DNA of 64,000 nucleotides from Streptomyces aurantiogriseus (GTDB lineage Bacteria > Actinomycetota > Actinomycetes > Streptomycetales > Streptomycetaceae): the NCBI RefSeq assembly GCF_014649375.1, contig NZ_BMSX01000011.1:124001-188000 (forward strand), given 5' to 3'. Shown in pieces: positions 51,625 to 63,087 of this stretch. A model generated the notes under the pieces. That model saw nothing but the letters and a program-made list of their open reading frames with translations. It did no database searches and had not been told where the DNA came from. The position numbers and the translations under genes were made by a program. The first letter of the stretch is position 1. Every line of letters starts with the position of its first letter.

Positions 51625-53289
51625 ATGCGCCCGACAGGCCGTCACCGACCCCTGCCGCACGGCGTCCCGGCCGCCCACGGACCCGAACCGCGCGCCGCCG
51701 CCCGCCACTTCGCCCGCCGCCGTTTCCTGACCCTCACCGCCGCCGCGGCGGCCCTCGCCTTCGCCACGCACCTGCCCGCGACGGGCGTGGCGGCCGCCCG
51801 GGAGCTCGACGCGGCGAGGATCGCCGAGGACCCGTTCACGCTGGGCGTCGCCTCCGGGGATCCGCTGCCCCACTCCGTGGTGCTGTGGACGCGGGTGGCA
51901 CCCGTCCCGTACGAGCCGGGCGGAGGTCTGGCCGGGCGGGCCGTCGCCGTCGCGTGGCAGGTGGCGCGGGACGAGCGCTTCGCCTCGGTCGTCCGCAGCG
52001 GTACGACCCTGGCGTCACCCGACTACAACCACACCGTCCACGTCGACGTCGGCGGGCTGGAGCCCGGCCGCACGTACTACTACCGGTTCCGCACGGGCAC
52101 CTGGATCAGCGAGACGGGCCGCACCCGCACCGCCCCCGCCCCCGGCTCCGCCGTCCCGGCGCTGACCTTCGCCGCGGTGTCCTGCCAGGCGTACCACGAC
52201 GGGTACTTCACGGCGCACCGGCACCTGGCGCAGGAGCAGGTGGACGTGGTCTTCCACCTGGGGGACTACCTGTACGAGTACGCGGTGGACTCCGCCGGCG
52301 GCGCCCGCGCCTACACCGACCGGATCCTGCCGGACGTGTTCAACCGTGAGACGGTCACCCTGGAGGACTACCGGTTGCGGTACGCCCTCTACAAGAGCGA
52401 CCCCGACCTGCGTGCCGTCCACGCCGCCCACCCCTTCGTCGTCGCCTGGGACGACCACGAGACCGAGAACAACTACGCCGGCGCCGTCGACGAACTCGGC
52501 GGCCCGCCGGTGGAGTTCCTGCTGCGCCGGGCCGCCGCCTACCGCGCGTACTGGGAGCACCAGCCGCTGCGCACGGCGCGGCTGCCCGTCGGCCCGGATC
52601 TGCGGCTCTACCGGCGGCTGCACTGGGGCACCCTCGCCCAGTTCGACGTCCTCGACACCCGCCAGTACCGCTCCGACCAGGCCTACGGCGACGGCAGACA
52701 CGTCCCCGGCCCCGAGTCGGACGACCCGGCGCGCACCATGACCGGCCCGGCCCAGGAGCAGTGGCTGATCGACGGCTGGCGGGCGTCGGACGCGCTGTGG
52801 AACGTGATGCCGCAACAGGTCTGTTTCTCCCAGCGCAGGCTGGACCTCGGCGCAGAGGCGCCGATGTTCATGGACGCCTGGGACGGCTATCGCGCCTCCC
52901 GCGCCCGGATCCTCGCCGGCGCGCGGTCGGCCGGCGTGGAGAACCTGATCGTCCTCACGGGCGACGTCCACGTCGGCTGCGCCTTCGACGTCAAGGACGA
53001 CTTCGACGACCCGGCGTCGACGACCCTGGGCACCGAGATCGTCGCCACGTCGATCGCCAGCGGCAGGGACGGCACCGCACGCCCCGCGAACTGGGCGACG
53101 TACCTGGCCGCCAACCCCCACCTGCGGTTCTACGACGGCCGCCGCGGCTACGTCCGCGTCGGCCTGGACCGGCGCGGGGCGCGCGCCGACTTCCGGACCG
53201 TCCCGGCGGTGACGAGCCCCGGCGCCCCCGTCTCGACGGCGGCGTCCTTCGTGACGGAGGCGGGGAATCCGGGGCTCGTGCCGGTGTGA
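51625..53289 (+). CDS. phoD: Tat-exported alkaline phosphatase D
   Basis: 554 residues. A twin-arginine signal (ARRRFLTLTAAAAALAF, from about 30), an Ig-like N-terminal domain (ASGDPLPHSVVLWTRVAP), then the PhoD calcineurin-like domain with metal motifs FHLGDYLYEY, AWDDHETENN and LTGDVHVGC. Secreted phosphodiesterase/phosphatase with Ca/Fe in the active site. No clear PHO box was found upstream, although phosphate control would be expected. ATG 51625 is preceded by GGGAGCCGAGG. Confidence 0.92.
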   Translation: MRPTGRHRPLPHGVPAAHGPEPRAAARHFARRRFLTLTAAAAALAFATHLPATGVAAARELDAARIAEDPFTLGVASGDPLPHSVVLWTRVAPVPYEPGGGLAGRAVAVAWQVARDERFASVVRSGTTLASPDYNHTVHVDVGGLEPGRTYYYRFRTGTWISETGRTRTAPAPGSAVPALTFAAVSCQAYHDGYFTAHRHLAQEQVDVVFHLGDYLYEYAVDSAGGARAYTDRILPDVFNRETVTLEDYRLRYALYKSDPDLRAVHAAHPFVVAWDDHETENNYAGAVDELGGPPVEFLLRRAAAYRAYWEHQPLRTARLPVGPDLRLYRRLHWGTLAQFDVLDTRQYRSDQAYGDGRHVPGPESDDPARTMTGPAQEQWLIDGWRASDALWNVMPQQVCFSQRRLDLGAEAPMFMDAWDGYRASRARILAGARSAGVENLIVLTGDVHVGCAFDVKDDFDDPASTTLGTEIVATSIASGRDGTARPANWATYLAANPHLRFYDGRRGYVRVGLDRRGARADFRTVPAVTSPGAPVSTAASFVTEAGNPGLVPV

Positions 53290-53354
53290 CGGGGTGCGGG
53301 CGGATCGCCCGAACCGGAGGACCGGAGCGCAGACCGGGTCGTACGATCGCGGAT

Positions 53355-53798
53355 GTGACCAGCAGACCCGCCCCCGAGCAGCGCCTGAGCGACCTCGCGC
53401 GGCTGCGCCGCGTCCGCGACCGGATCGACCGGGAGTACGCGCAGCCGCTGGACGTCGAGGCGCTCGCCCGCGGTGTGCACATGTCGGCCGGGCACCTCAG
53501 CCGCGAGTTCCGGCGCGCCTACGGCGAGTCGCCGTACGCGTATCTGATGACGCGGCGCATCGAGCGCGCGATGGCGCTGCTGCGCCGGGGCGACCTCAGT
53601 GTCACCGAAGTCTGCTTCGAGGTCGGCTGCTCCTCGCTGGGCACCTTCAGCACACGCTTCACCGAGCTGGTCGGGGTGCCGCCCAGCGTCTACCGGCAGG
53701 AGGCGGCGCGCGCGACGGCGGGGATGCCGTCGTGCGTGGCGAAGCAGGTGACCCGGCCGATCAGAAATCGAGAAGCGCCGGTCCCGGGCCGCGCCTAG
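53355..53798 (+). CDS. AraC-family regulator
   Basis: 147 residues. Single AraC HTH unit (about 12-110: RDRIDREYAQPLDVEALARG, MSAGHLSREFRRAYGESPYA, VTEVCFEVGCSSLGTFSTRF, VGVPPSVYRQEA). No effector domain. A TACGAT (53342-53347) ends eight bases before GTG 53355 with no SD, so transcription is probably leaderless. The next gene in such loci is often a VOC protein; here only its first codons remain. Confidence 0.87.
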   Translation: MTSRPAPEQRLSDLARLRRVRDRIDREYAQPLDVEALARGVHMSAGHLSREFRRAYGESPYAYLMTRRIERAMALLRRGDLSVTEVCFEVGCSSLGTFSTRFTELVGVPPSVYRQEAARATAGMPSCVAKQVTRPIRNREAPVPGRA

Positions 53799-53808
53799 CG
53801 TGAGGGCC

Positions 53809-53853
53809 ATGGACATCACCATCCCCGCGAGCTTCCTTCCGCACGTGCGCTGA
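53809..53853 (+). pseudogene. Stump of a VOC/glyoxalase-like gene
   Basis: The 14-codon frame MDITIPASFLPHVR then stops. Its beginning resembles the typical start of VOC family genes that sit between this AraC type and a UvrA-like ATPase in other actinobacteria (M-D-I-T-I-x-x-S-F-L-P-H). The remaining about 120 codons are absent. Inferred from remembered family starts; a database comparison would settle it. Confidence 0.5.
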
Positions 53854-53926
53854 GCCGTCCGACGAGCACCGTCATGACCCGCGCGGACGGCACCGTGCGG
53901 GAGCGAGCCCAACCCATGGAGACACG

Positions 53927-56317
<2,391 letters not shown>

Positions 56318-56360
56318 ACCCTCCACCACCGGGCGGAGCCACCGGCCGCCCCGGCACGCC

Positions 56361-56395
56361 AGGGCCTGTCCGGCAGTTCATGCCGGACAGGCCCT
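56361..56395. terminator. Bidirectional hairpin terminator
   Basis: 15-bp perfect stem (AGGGCCTGTCCGGCA with complement), loop GTTCA, between the convergent UvrA-like gene and the next minus-strand gene, whose stop at 56394 lies inside the stem. Confidence 0.88.
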
Positions 56396-56972
56396 AGTTG
56401 TCGAACCAGACCACCAGACGGACGTGTTCCTCGCCGTGCACCGCGGCGAGGGTCCGCATGACGGCCCAGACCGGGGCCCAGTCGCCGTCCTGCGGGACCG
56501 CGTCCCGCCGGGTCGTCCGCGTGACACGGAAGAGGGTGTCGCCCTCCGTCCACTCGGTTTCCGCGGGACGGTCCCGGAGGCGCTTGGACGCCTTTCCCCT
56601 GAGGATCCAGCCGCCGTCGGCACCCCGCCGGTACTCGTGCACGCGTTCGTCCACCCGCTCCGCCGGCTCGTCCCAGTCCACCCGGGACAGCTCGGCCCAG
56701 CCGATCCAGGACGCGCTGTGGGCGTCCCGTCCCCACGCGTCGTGGGCGTGCCGGGCCTCGGCCGACACGTCGTCGGGGAGTCCACGGTCCGCCGCGAGAG
56801 GCCGGAAGCCGGCGTGGTTGCGGACGCCGAACAGGCAGCCGAAGGCGTCATAGCTGCGCCCGGCGTAGAGCAGGTCCAGGTCGATCGCGGCGGCCCAGCC
56901 GCCTGCGTCCTCCGGATCGAGCACCCGGTGCGTCGCCCGGCACTCGACGAAGCCGTGGACGTCAGCTCCCAT
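56394..56972 (-). CDS. Uncharacterised conserved protein
   Basis: 192 residues, soluble. Trp/Asp-rich motifs include GADVHGFVECRA, YDAFGCLFGVRNHAGF, WIGWAELSRVDWDE and EHVRLVVWFDN. The VHGFVE and DAFGxLFG patterns recur in many streptomycete hypothetical proteins, but no domain is recognised. It is 12 bp from the CBM2-fusion gene stop, on the same strand, so it may follow that gene in one transcript. Confidence 0.7.
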   Translation of the reverse strand: MGADVHGFVECRATHRVLDPEDAGGWAAAIDLDLLYAGRSYDAFGCLFGVRNHAGFRPLAADRGLPDDVSAEARHAHDAWGRDAHSASWIGWAELSRVDWDEPAERVDERVHEYRRGADGGWILRGKASKRLRDRPAETEWTEGDTLFRVTRTTRRDAVPQDGDWAPVWAVMRTLAAVHGEEHVRLVVWFDN

Positions 56973-56984
56973 GGCGCCGGATCA

Positions 56985-58460
56985 TCAGGTGCAGTCCCGG
57001 CCGTTGAGGGTGAATCCGTGCGGTGCCGTGTTCTTGTTCTGCCAGGAGGCGAGGAAGCCGAAGGAGAGGGTACCGTCGGCGGAGACGTTCTTGTTGTAGT
57101 CGGCGGCGGCGGCGGTGACGCGGGAGCCGTTCTGGGAGAAACTCGCGTCCCACATCTGGTCGACCCGCTGGCCGTCGCGGAAGGACCAGGCGACGGTCCA
57201 GGAGGAGAGGGGGGTCTCGGTGGTGACGGTGACCGTGGCCTGGAAGCCGTCGGGCCACTGGTTGACCAGGTCGTAGTCGACCGAGCAGGACGCCGCCTGC
57301 TCGCTCGCGCCGGCGCCGGCGGTGGACGAGGTGGTGCCCTGGGGTTCGGGGTCGGACTTCTCCGGCGCCGAGGGTGTGCGGCTCGGGGAGGGCTTCGGGG
57401 AGTCGGAGGTGGTCTTCGAGTCCGAGGGGACGGGCACGGTGGACGGCAGGGACGGGTTGCCGGGACCCGCCACCGGAGTGCTGTCGGTCGGCAGGTCGCC
57501 CTGCGCGGAGTTGTCGCCGCTGTCGCCGAACGGCATCAGCGACACGGCGAGGGCCAGCGCGGAGACGAGCACGGCGGCGACGAGCAGTCCGTGCCGCACC
57601 GCGCGTGCCTTGCTCGCGGCGGCGTCCGCCGGCTCGCCGTCGGTGTCCGGCGCGTCGGGGCGTCCGGCGCCCAGCCGGACCTCGGCGGCCCGGCGGCGGC
57701 GCTCCAGGTAGGCGAGGCCGCCCCAGCCGATGACCCCGCCGGCGAGGGCGGCGGGCAGTCCGCCGCCGTGCAGACGCAGACAGGCCGCGGCCTCCGCGCA
57801 CTCCACACAGGTGGCGAGGTGCCGGGAGAGGTCGTCGGGCGTGTCGGCGACGGGCGAGCGGGTGACGGCGTCCAGGAGCCGGACGTAGCTGCGGCACTCC
57901 GCGTCCATCGGCGTGTCGAGATGGTTGCGGTGGCAGCGGTCCCGGAACAGGCCGCGGACCTGGTTCAGCTCCTCCATCGCGGCCATCGGGTCGAGGCCCT
58001 GCCGGCGGGCCACCGCACGCAGCGGCAGCGCCTCCACCTCCGCCAGCCACAGCAGCGCGGCGTCCGGCTCCTGCATGTCCCTGAGGCCACGCAGGGCGAT
58101 GGGCCGGCTCAGGGGCGGTCCGATGTACCGTGCCGCCTTGTCGGAGTTCAGCCACAACCGCAGGTCGGGGTCGAGTTTATGGCCCTCTCCCTGGGCCTCC
58201 CAGGCGGCCGCCGTGGTGCGTACGGCGGTCAGCAGCAGGGGGATCCGGGGCAGCCGGGACGAACGGCGGCCGGCGGTGTGCCGGTAACCGTCCTCGGCGG
58301 CACGGGCCTCGCGTATGCCGAGCGCGAACGCCTCGCGGGCCAGTTGATTGGCCGCGGTCGAGCCGGACGTGCACAGGTCGGCGTACGACAGGACGGCGTC
58401 CCAGCACTCCGAGAAGAGCGCGGCCTCAGCGGCGTCCTTCGGGGTCGGCAGGTCGGGCAT
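56985..58460 (-). CDS. ECF-sigma-like / zinc-finger / TM / extracellular CBM2 fusion
   Basis: 491 residues. Residues about 10-195 look like ECF sigma regions 2 and 4 (REAFALGIREARAAEDGYRH, LPLRAVARRQGLDPMAAMEE), followed by an HCC zinc finger (RHLATCVECAE), as in anti-sigma factors. One transmembrane helix (about 292-310: RHGLLVAAVLVSALALAVSL) leads to a Ser/Thr/Pro linker (about 320-380) and a C-terminal cellulose-binding CBM2 (about 390-491: NQWPDGFQATVTVTTETPLS, SSWTVAWSF). Thus one protein joins a DNA/polymerase-facing part with a carbohydrate sensor outside. SD AGGAGA precedes ATG 58460. Confidence 0.82.
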   Translation of the reverse strand: MPDLPTPKDAAEAALFSECWDAVLSYADLCTSGSTAANQLAREAFALGIREARAAEDGYRHTAGRRSSRLPRIPLLLTAVRTTAAAWEAQGEGHKLDPDLRLWLNSDKAARYIGPPLSRPIALRGLRDMQEPDAALLWLAEVEALPLRAVARRQGLDPMAAMEELNQVRGLFRDRCHRNHLDTPMDAECRSYVRLLDAVTRSPVADTPDDLSRHLATCVECAEAAACLRLHGGGLPAALAGGVIGWGGLAYLERRRRAAEVRLGAGRPDAPDTDGEPADAAASKARAVRHGLLVAAVLVSALALAVSLMPFGDSGDNSAQGDLPTDSTPVAGPGNPSLPSTVPVPSDSKTTSDSPKPSPSRTPSAPEKSDPEPQGTTSSTAGAGASEQAASCSVDYDLVNQWPDGFQATVTVTTETPLSSWTVAWSFRDGQRVDQMWDASFSQNGSRVTAAAADYNKNVSADGTLSFGFLASWQNKNTAPHGFTLNGRDCT

Positions 58461-58696
58461 GGGTCTCCTGCATCCACAAGCGAGGTCAACTCACCATGAC
58501 GGCAATGGAGTTGGGGGGAACCTCGCGGCAGGGCCAGAGCTTTTCACGTCTTCCGCACAACTGACAAGCGCCCTGTTCAGATGTCAGGACAGGACGGACG
58601 TGCCCCCACGACTCCGGTCTTTCGCACCTGTCGTACGGACGCGGACCGCCTGCGACTCAACGCCGTACCGCCAAACCGAACGACGTCACCGAAGCG

Positions 58697-60019
58697 TTAT
58701 CGAACGGCCGACGGCTCCTGGGCCGGCAGGCTGTCCATGAAGGAGCTGACGGAGAAGACGGCGCGGCCGGGACCGGGCGGGCCGTAGCCGGGGGGCGAGG
58801 ACAGACCGAAGTCGTCCATCGTGGCCCGGTAGGCCTCCAGCAGACGGATGTGGTACTCCAGCGGCGCGCCCTGCGGGTTGGCCTTGCCGAGCGGGGTGGT
58901 CGGCTCCGGGCACCAGGTGGTGAAGCGGGGCGTGATGCCGTGCGACATGAAGAAACGCAGGCCCTCCGTCGTCGACGCGATCGCCTCGTCGACCGTCGTG
59001 AAGCCGAACGGCTCGGCCATCTCCACGCCCGCGACGAAGTTGGGGATGACGTTGCGCGCGCCGAAGACCTCCGCGGAGTCGAGGATCCGCCGGTGCCACT
59101 CGTCGCGGCCGACGTAGCGCTCCTTGCCCGGGCAGTACAGCTCGAACAGACGGCGGTCCCACACCTCGTAGTTGGGGTGGTAGATCTGCACCCCGTAGTC
59201 CTTGAAGCGCTGCACGTCGTCACGCGGGAGCGCCTGGGCGACGACCTTGCCGATCCAGCGGCCCGGGAAGCGCTCCTCGATGGCCTTGGCGTAGTGGCCG
59301 TAGAAGTCCGCCTCGTCGCGACCGGCGACCGTCTTGGTGATCGCGCCGCCGGTGAGGGTGTAGGCGGTGGAGGCCTTGGCGGTGTCGTACCGGTCGATGA
59401 TCTCCAGGGCCTCGAGGACCTCGTCGACGTCCTTGACTCCGGTATACGGTCGACCGGCGGCCTTGTGCTGGCGCCAGTTGTGGTTGATGTCGCAGTACTG
59501 GCACTCCTCCTTGGCGCCGAAGTACTGGCACACCCGGAAGACGGTCAGATAGATCAGGTAACCCCACTGGATGGTGGGGGCCACCTCCATGACGGACTTC
59601 CCGTTGGAGAGGGTGTGCCGGTAGTACTCGGGCATGGGCGGCACACCGACGTCGGCGATGCGCTTCCCGTCGAGGTAGAGCCCGAGCAGCCCGTCGTCGT
59701 CCGCCGCCACCCGGTACGGGGAGGCCGGGTTCACACGGACCGAGACGACCGTCCGCCGCAGGTCGTACGGGCCTCCCGTGAGGATGATCTCCTCCGGCGG
59801 CCGCCGCAGCGCGGCCTCGCCCAGCTCGGGGAGAGTGCCGTGGTCGAAGGAGAAGATGAAGTACGACTTCGGCTTGACCTCGCCGCTCTCGTTGTCGCTG
59901 AGCGCGGACGGGTCGAAGGCCACGCCTCCGCGCAGCAGGTCCTCCTTGAAGACGGCCTCCCGCGGAACGTGCGGAAACCGCTCCATCAGATCCTCGACCA
60001 GCGCGGTACGGCTGCCCAT
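58697..60019 (-). CDS. Radical SAM enzyme
   Basis: 440 residues. An atypical cluster motif C-x8-C-x2-C (CQYFGAKEECQYC) replaces the usual CxxxCxxC but keeps three Cys close together; TLTGGAIT follows, which resembles a SAM-binding strand, and the TIM-barrel body ends with RFTTWCPEPTTPLG. A biotin-synthase-like or sugar-alcohol related role is possible because it is divergent from AldO. SD GGAGGAG is ideal for ATG 60019. The reaction is unknown. Confidence 0.8.
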   Translation of the reverse strand: MGSRTALVEDLMERFPHVPREAVFKEDLLRGGVAFDPSALSDNESGEVKPKSYFIFSFDHGTLPELGEAALRRPPEEIILTGGPYDLRRTVVSVRVNPASPYRVAADDDGLLGLYLDGKRIADVGVPPMPEYYRHTLSNGKSVMEVAPTIQWGYLIYLTVFRVCQYFGAKEECQYCDINHNWRQHKAAGRPYTGVKDVDEVLEALEIIDRYDTAKASTAYTLTGGAITKTVAGRDEADFYGHYAKAIEERFPGRWIGKVVAQALPRDDVQRFKDYGVQIYHPNYEVWDRRLFELYCPGKERYVGRDEWHRRILDSAEVFGARNVIPNFVAGVEMAEPFGFTTVDEAIASTTEGLRFFMSHGITPRFTTWCPEPTTPLGKANPQGAPLEYHIRLLEAYRATMDDFGLSSPPGYGPPGPGRAVFSVSSFMDSLPAQEPSAVR

Positions 60020-60101
60020 CCGTTTTCTCCTCCCGGCTCAGGCGTACGACTCCTCACGGTATGCCCCTGGGCGGACGGGGGAGGCGGCGGGGGGCCTCGT
60101 G

Positions 60102-60107
60102 TTGACG
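60102..60107 (+). promoter_or_regulatory. Candidate -35 box for aldO
   Basis: TTGACG lies 60 bp upstream of ATG 60167 in the divergent gap. No good -10 is found at 17-18 bp, so the assignment is weak. Confidence 0.25.
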
Positions 60108-60166
60108 GCAAGGTAGGTTCCACCTGGGGATTCCGCATTCTCGTACTCCTCGGGAGGGGCGACCGC

Positions 60167-61411
60167 ATGGCCGGGACCGTGACGAACTGGGCGGGCAACA
60201 TCACCTTCGCGGCGAAGGAGCTGCACCGCCCCGGCTCGCTCGACGCGCTGCGCTCGCTCGTGACCCACAGCGCGCGGGTGCGGGTGCTGGGCAGCGGGCA
60301 CTCGTTCAACGAGATCGCCGAGCCGGGGCCCGAGGGCGTGCTGCTGTCGCTGGACGCCCTGCCTGCCGAGGTCGATGTCGACACGGCGGCGCGGACGGTA
60401 CGGGTCGGCGGCGGGGTGCGGTACGCCGAACTGGCCCGCCGGGTGCACGCGCACGGGCTCGCGCTGCCCAACATGGCCTCCCTGCCGCACATCTCGGTGG
60501 CCGGGTCGGTGGCGACCGGGACGCACGGGTCGGGGGTGCGCAACGGGTCCCTCGCCGCCGCCGTACGGGAGGTGGAGATCGTCACCGCCGACGGATCGAC
60601 CGTCGCCGTCGGGCGGGAGGAAGAACGGTTCGGCGGGGCCGTGACCTCGCTCGGCGCCCTCGGGGTCGTCACCGCGCTCACCCTGGACCTGGAGCCCGCC
60701 TTCGAGGTCGAGCAGCACCTGTTCACCGACCTTCCTCTGGAGGGGCTCGACTTCGAGACCGTGGCGGGGGCCGCGTACAGCGTGAGCCTGTTCACGGACT
60801 GGCGGACGCCCGGCTTCCGGCAGGTGTGGCTGAAGCGGCGTACCGACCAGCCGTTGGCCGACTTCCCGTGGGCCGCCCCGGCAACGGAGGCGCTGCACCC
60901 GGTGCCGGGGATGCCGGCGGTGAACTGCACCGAGCAGTTCGGGGTGCCGGGGCCGTGGCACGAACGGCTGCCGCACTTCCGGGCGGAGTTCACGCCGAGC
61001 AGCGGGAACGAGCTGCAGAGCGAGTATCTGCTGCCGCGTGAGCGTGCCGTCGACATTCTGTATGCAATCGACGGGATCCGGGAGACGGTCGCCCCCGCAC
61101 TGCAGACCTGCGAGGTGCGGACCGTCGCCGCCGACGAGCAGTGGCTCAGCCCGGCCCACGCCCGGGACTCCGTCGCCGTGCACTTCACCTGGATCGAGGA
61201 CACGGAAGCCGTGCTGCCCGTCGTCCGGGAACTGGAGGCCGCCCTGGAGCCCTTCGCGCCGCGGCCGCACTGGGGCAAGGTCTTCACCGTACCGGCCGAC
61301 GCGGTGCGCGAGCGCTATCCGCGGATCGACGACTTCCGGTCACTGGTACGGGAGTTGGACCCGGCCGGCACCTTCACCAACGCGTTCCTCGCGGACGTCC
61401 TCGGCCAGTGA
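60167..61411 (+). CDS. aldO: Alditol oxidase (xylitol/sorbitol oxidase)
   Basis: 414 residues. VAO-type FAD domain: VLGSGHSFNE, where H45 matches the His that binds FAD covalently in AldO, then SVAGSVATGTHGSG and TSLGALGVVTALTL. The C-terminal ALO domain contains HWGKVFTVP and ends GTFTNAF. Length equals the characterised Streptomyces AldO (about 418). Oxidises the terminal OH of alditols such as xylitol or sorbitol, giving H2O2. SD GGGAGGGG precedes ATG 60167. It is divergent from the radical SAM gene and followed by the ROK repressor. Confidence 0.93.
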   Translation: MAGTVTNWAGNITFAAKELHRPGSLDALRSLVTHSARVRVLGSGHSFNEIAEPGPEGVLLSLDALPAEVDVDTAARTVRVGGGVRYAELARRVHAHGLALPNMASLPHISVAGSVATGTHGSGVRNGSLAAAVREVEIVTADGSTVAVGREEERFGGAVTSLGALGVVTALTLDLEPAFEVEQHLFTDLPLEGLDFETVAGAAYSVSLFTDWRTPGFRQVWLKRRTDQPLADFPWAAPATEALHPVPGMPAVNCTEQFGVPGPWHERLPHFRAEFTPSSGNELQSEYLLPRERAVDILYAIDGIRETVAPALQTCEVRTVAADEQWLSPAHARDSVAVHFTWIEDTEAVLPVVRELEAALEPFAPRPHWGKVFTVPADAVRERYPRIDDFRSLVRELDPAGTFTNAFLADVLGQ

Positions 61412-61450
61412 ACCGACGGCCTCCGCCCGACTTCGTAAACCCCCTTTCCT

Positions 61451-61465
61451 AACCCCTTGTCGAAC
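61451..61465 (+). promoter_or_regulatory. Motif shared with the downstream ABC transporter promoter
   Basis: AACCCCTTGTCGAAC upstream of the ROK gene matches AACCCCTTGCCGAAG at 62973-62987 upstream of the solute-binding lipoprotein gene. Both are preceded by GACTTCGT (61429 and 62963). Possible operator of the ROK repressor. Confidence 0.5.
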
Positions 61466-61549
61466 TTCCCCGCACCCCATAGCCTGACGCCGCGCGCCGG
61501 TGCCGACCCCGCTCCGGCCTGCCCGGCACGGAAGGGAGGGGGCTCTCCG

Positions 61550-62794
61550 GTGAAGCGCACGTCCCGCGACATCCGCACCGCGAACCGCTACGAGGTGCTG
61601 CGCCAGATCATCGCCCGTTCGCCCACCTCCCGGCAGGAGCTGGCCGCCGCCACCGGCCTCAGCCTCGCCACCGTCGCCACCCTCGTCGGTGAGCTGCTCG
61701 ACCTCCGCATGATCACGGAGGTCGGGTTCGAGGACTCGGCGGGCGGCCGCCCCCGGGGCCTCGTCGCCGTCAACGCGTCGGGGGGCGCGTTGATCGGCGT
61801 GGACATCGCGGAGACGTACGTCCATGTCGAGCTGTTCGACCTCGCGCTGAACGTGCTGGCCCGCGCCGAGGAGGACATGCGCCCCGGGGAGAGCCGCCCG
61901 GAGCAGGTGGTCAGCCATGTCGCCGCGGCGGCCGGCTCGGTGGTCGCGCAGGCCGGCGTCGAGGGGGCCCGGGTGCTCGGCGTCGGCGTGAGCGTGCCGG
62001 GGCAGGTGGACCGGGACACGGGCGTCTCCGAGTACGCGCCCAACTGGGACTGGCACGACGTGCCGTTGCTCGACCTGCTCTCCGAGCACATCGCGTATCC
62101 CCTGTACCTGGACAATCCGCTGCGCGCCTGCGCGGTGGCCGAGTTGTGGTTCGGGGCCGCGCGGGGGCGCGGGGACGCCGTGGTCGTCAACCTCGGCACG
62201 GGCGTCGGCGCCGGGCTGGTCCTGGGCGGCGGGCTGCACCGCGGGGTCAGCAACAGCGCCGGCGAGTGGGGGCACACCACGCTCGTGCTCGACGGCCGGC
62301 TGTGCCACTGCGGCAATCACGGCTGCGTGGAGACGTACGTCGGCGCGCCCGGCATCATGCAGAACCTGCGTGAACTCAGCCCGCAGAGCGCCCTGTTGCA
62401 TCCCGAGGACCAGACCGCCACCGTCGACGCCCTGGCCCGCGCGGTCGCCGTCCACGACCCGGTGGCCGTCAAGGTGGTCCGCGACACCGCCCGCTATCTG
62501 GCCGCGGGCATCGCCGACCTGGTCAACCTCCTGAACCCCGAAGTCGTCGTGCTGAGCAGCTGGGTCGCCGCCCGGCTCGGCGAGCCCCTCCTGAACGAGG
62601 TCCGCGAGGCCGTCGCCCGGCACGCGCTGCGGCGCCCACTGGCGTCCACCGAGATCGTCCTCTCCCCGATCCCCACCGACCCGGTCTGTCTGGGTGCGGC
62701 GACGTTCGCACTCGAAGGGGCGCTGCAGTCCGTCGTACAGCGGAACGGACAGCGCGCCACCCCCGCACGGAGCCGTACCGCACCGCCCGCGTGA
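61550..62794 (+). CDS. ROK-family transcriptional repressor
   Basis: 414 residues. N-terminal winged helix (SRDIRTANRYEVLRQIIARS, TSRQELAAATGLSLATVATL), then ROK kinase fold: LIGVDIAETYVHVELF, VSVPGQVDRDTG, VNLGTGVGAGLVLGG and the zinc motif CHCGNHGCVE. GTG 61550 gives the usual length. Regulates sugar genes; the adjacent ABC binding protein and aldO are the likely targets, supported by a shared motif upstream. Confidence 0.9.
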   Translation: MKRTSRDIRTANRYEVLRQIIARSPTSRQELAAATGLSLATVATLVGELLDLRMITEVGFEDSAGGRPRGLVAVNASGGALIGVDIAETYVHVELFDLALNVLARAEEDMRPGESRPEQVVSHVAAAAGSVVAQAGVEGARVLGVGVSVPGQVDRDTGVSEYAPNWDWHDVPLLDLLSEHIAYPLYLDNPLRACAVAELWFGAARGRGDAVVVNLGTGVGAGLVLGGGLHRGVSNSAGEWGHTTLVLDGRLCHCGNHGCVETYVGAPGIMQNLRELSPQSALLHPEDQTATVDALARAVAVHDPVAVKVVRDTARYLAAGIADLVNLLNPEVVVLSSWVAARLGEPLLNEVREAVARHALRRPLASTEIVLSPIPTDPVCLGAATFALEGALQSVVQRNGQRATPARSRTAPPA

Positions 62795-62972
62795 ACCGGC
62801 GAACGGCCCAGGTCGCCGGCCCCTGAGCCGAGAGCCACCGGCCCCCAACCCCCTCTTCCCGTCCCTCTTTTCGCAACCGCATTACCCATTCCCCGGCACT
62901 CCACACCACCCTCCCCCGCCTCTCCCGTTCGCCATCCCGAACCGATCACAACGCTTCGGGCAGACTTCGTCC

Positions 62973-62987
62973 AACCCCTTGCCGAAG
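62973..62987 (+). promoter_or_regulatory. Second copy of the ROK-linked motif
   Basis: AACCCCTTGCCGAAG, 13 of 15 bases like 61451-61465, located 101 bp upstream of the solute-binding protein start. It is followed by TTAGCCGAAGG, another CCGAAG. Confidence 0.5.
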
Positions 62988-63087
62988 CCTTAGCCGAAGG
63001 TTAACGTCCCGCACCGCAACGCCATTCGAGCCATCTGGCGCTGAAGCCGTGTTGAGCCGCAGCCGCACTCGAGACAAGGACGTCAGC

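Noticed and set aside
58496..58564. 22-codon ORF (MTAMELGG...)
   Set aside because: Weak SD, lies in the divergent promoter of the CBM2-fusion gene, no family.
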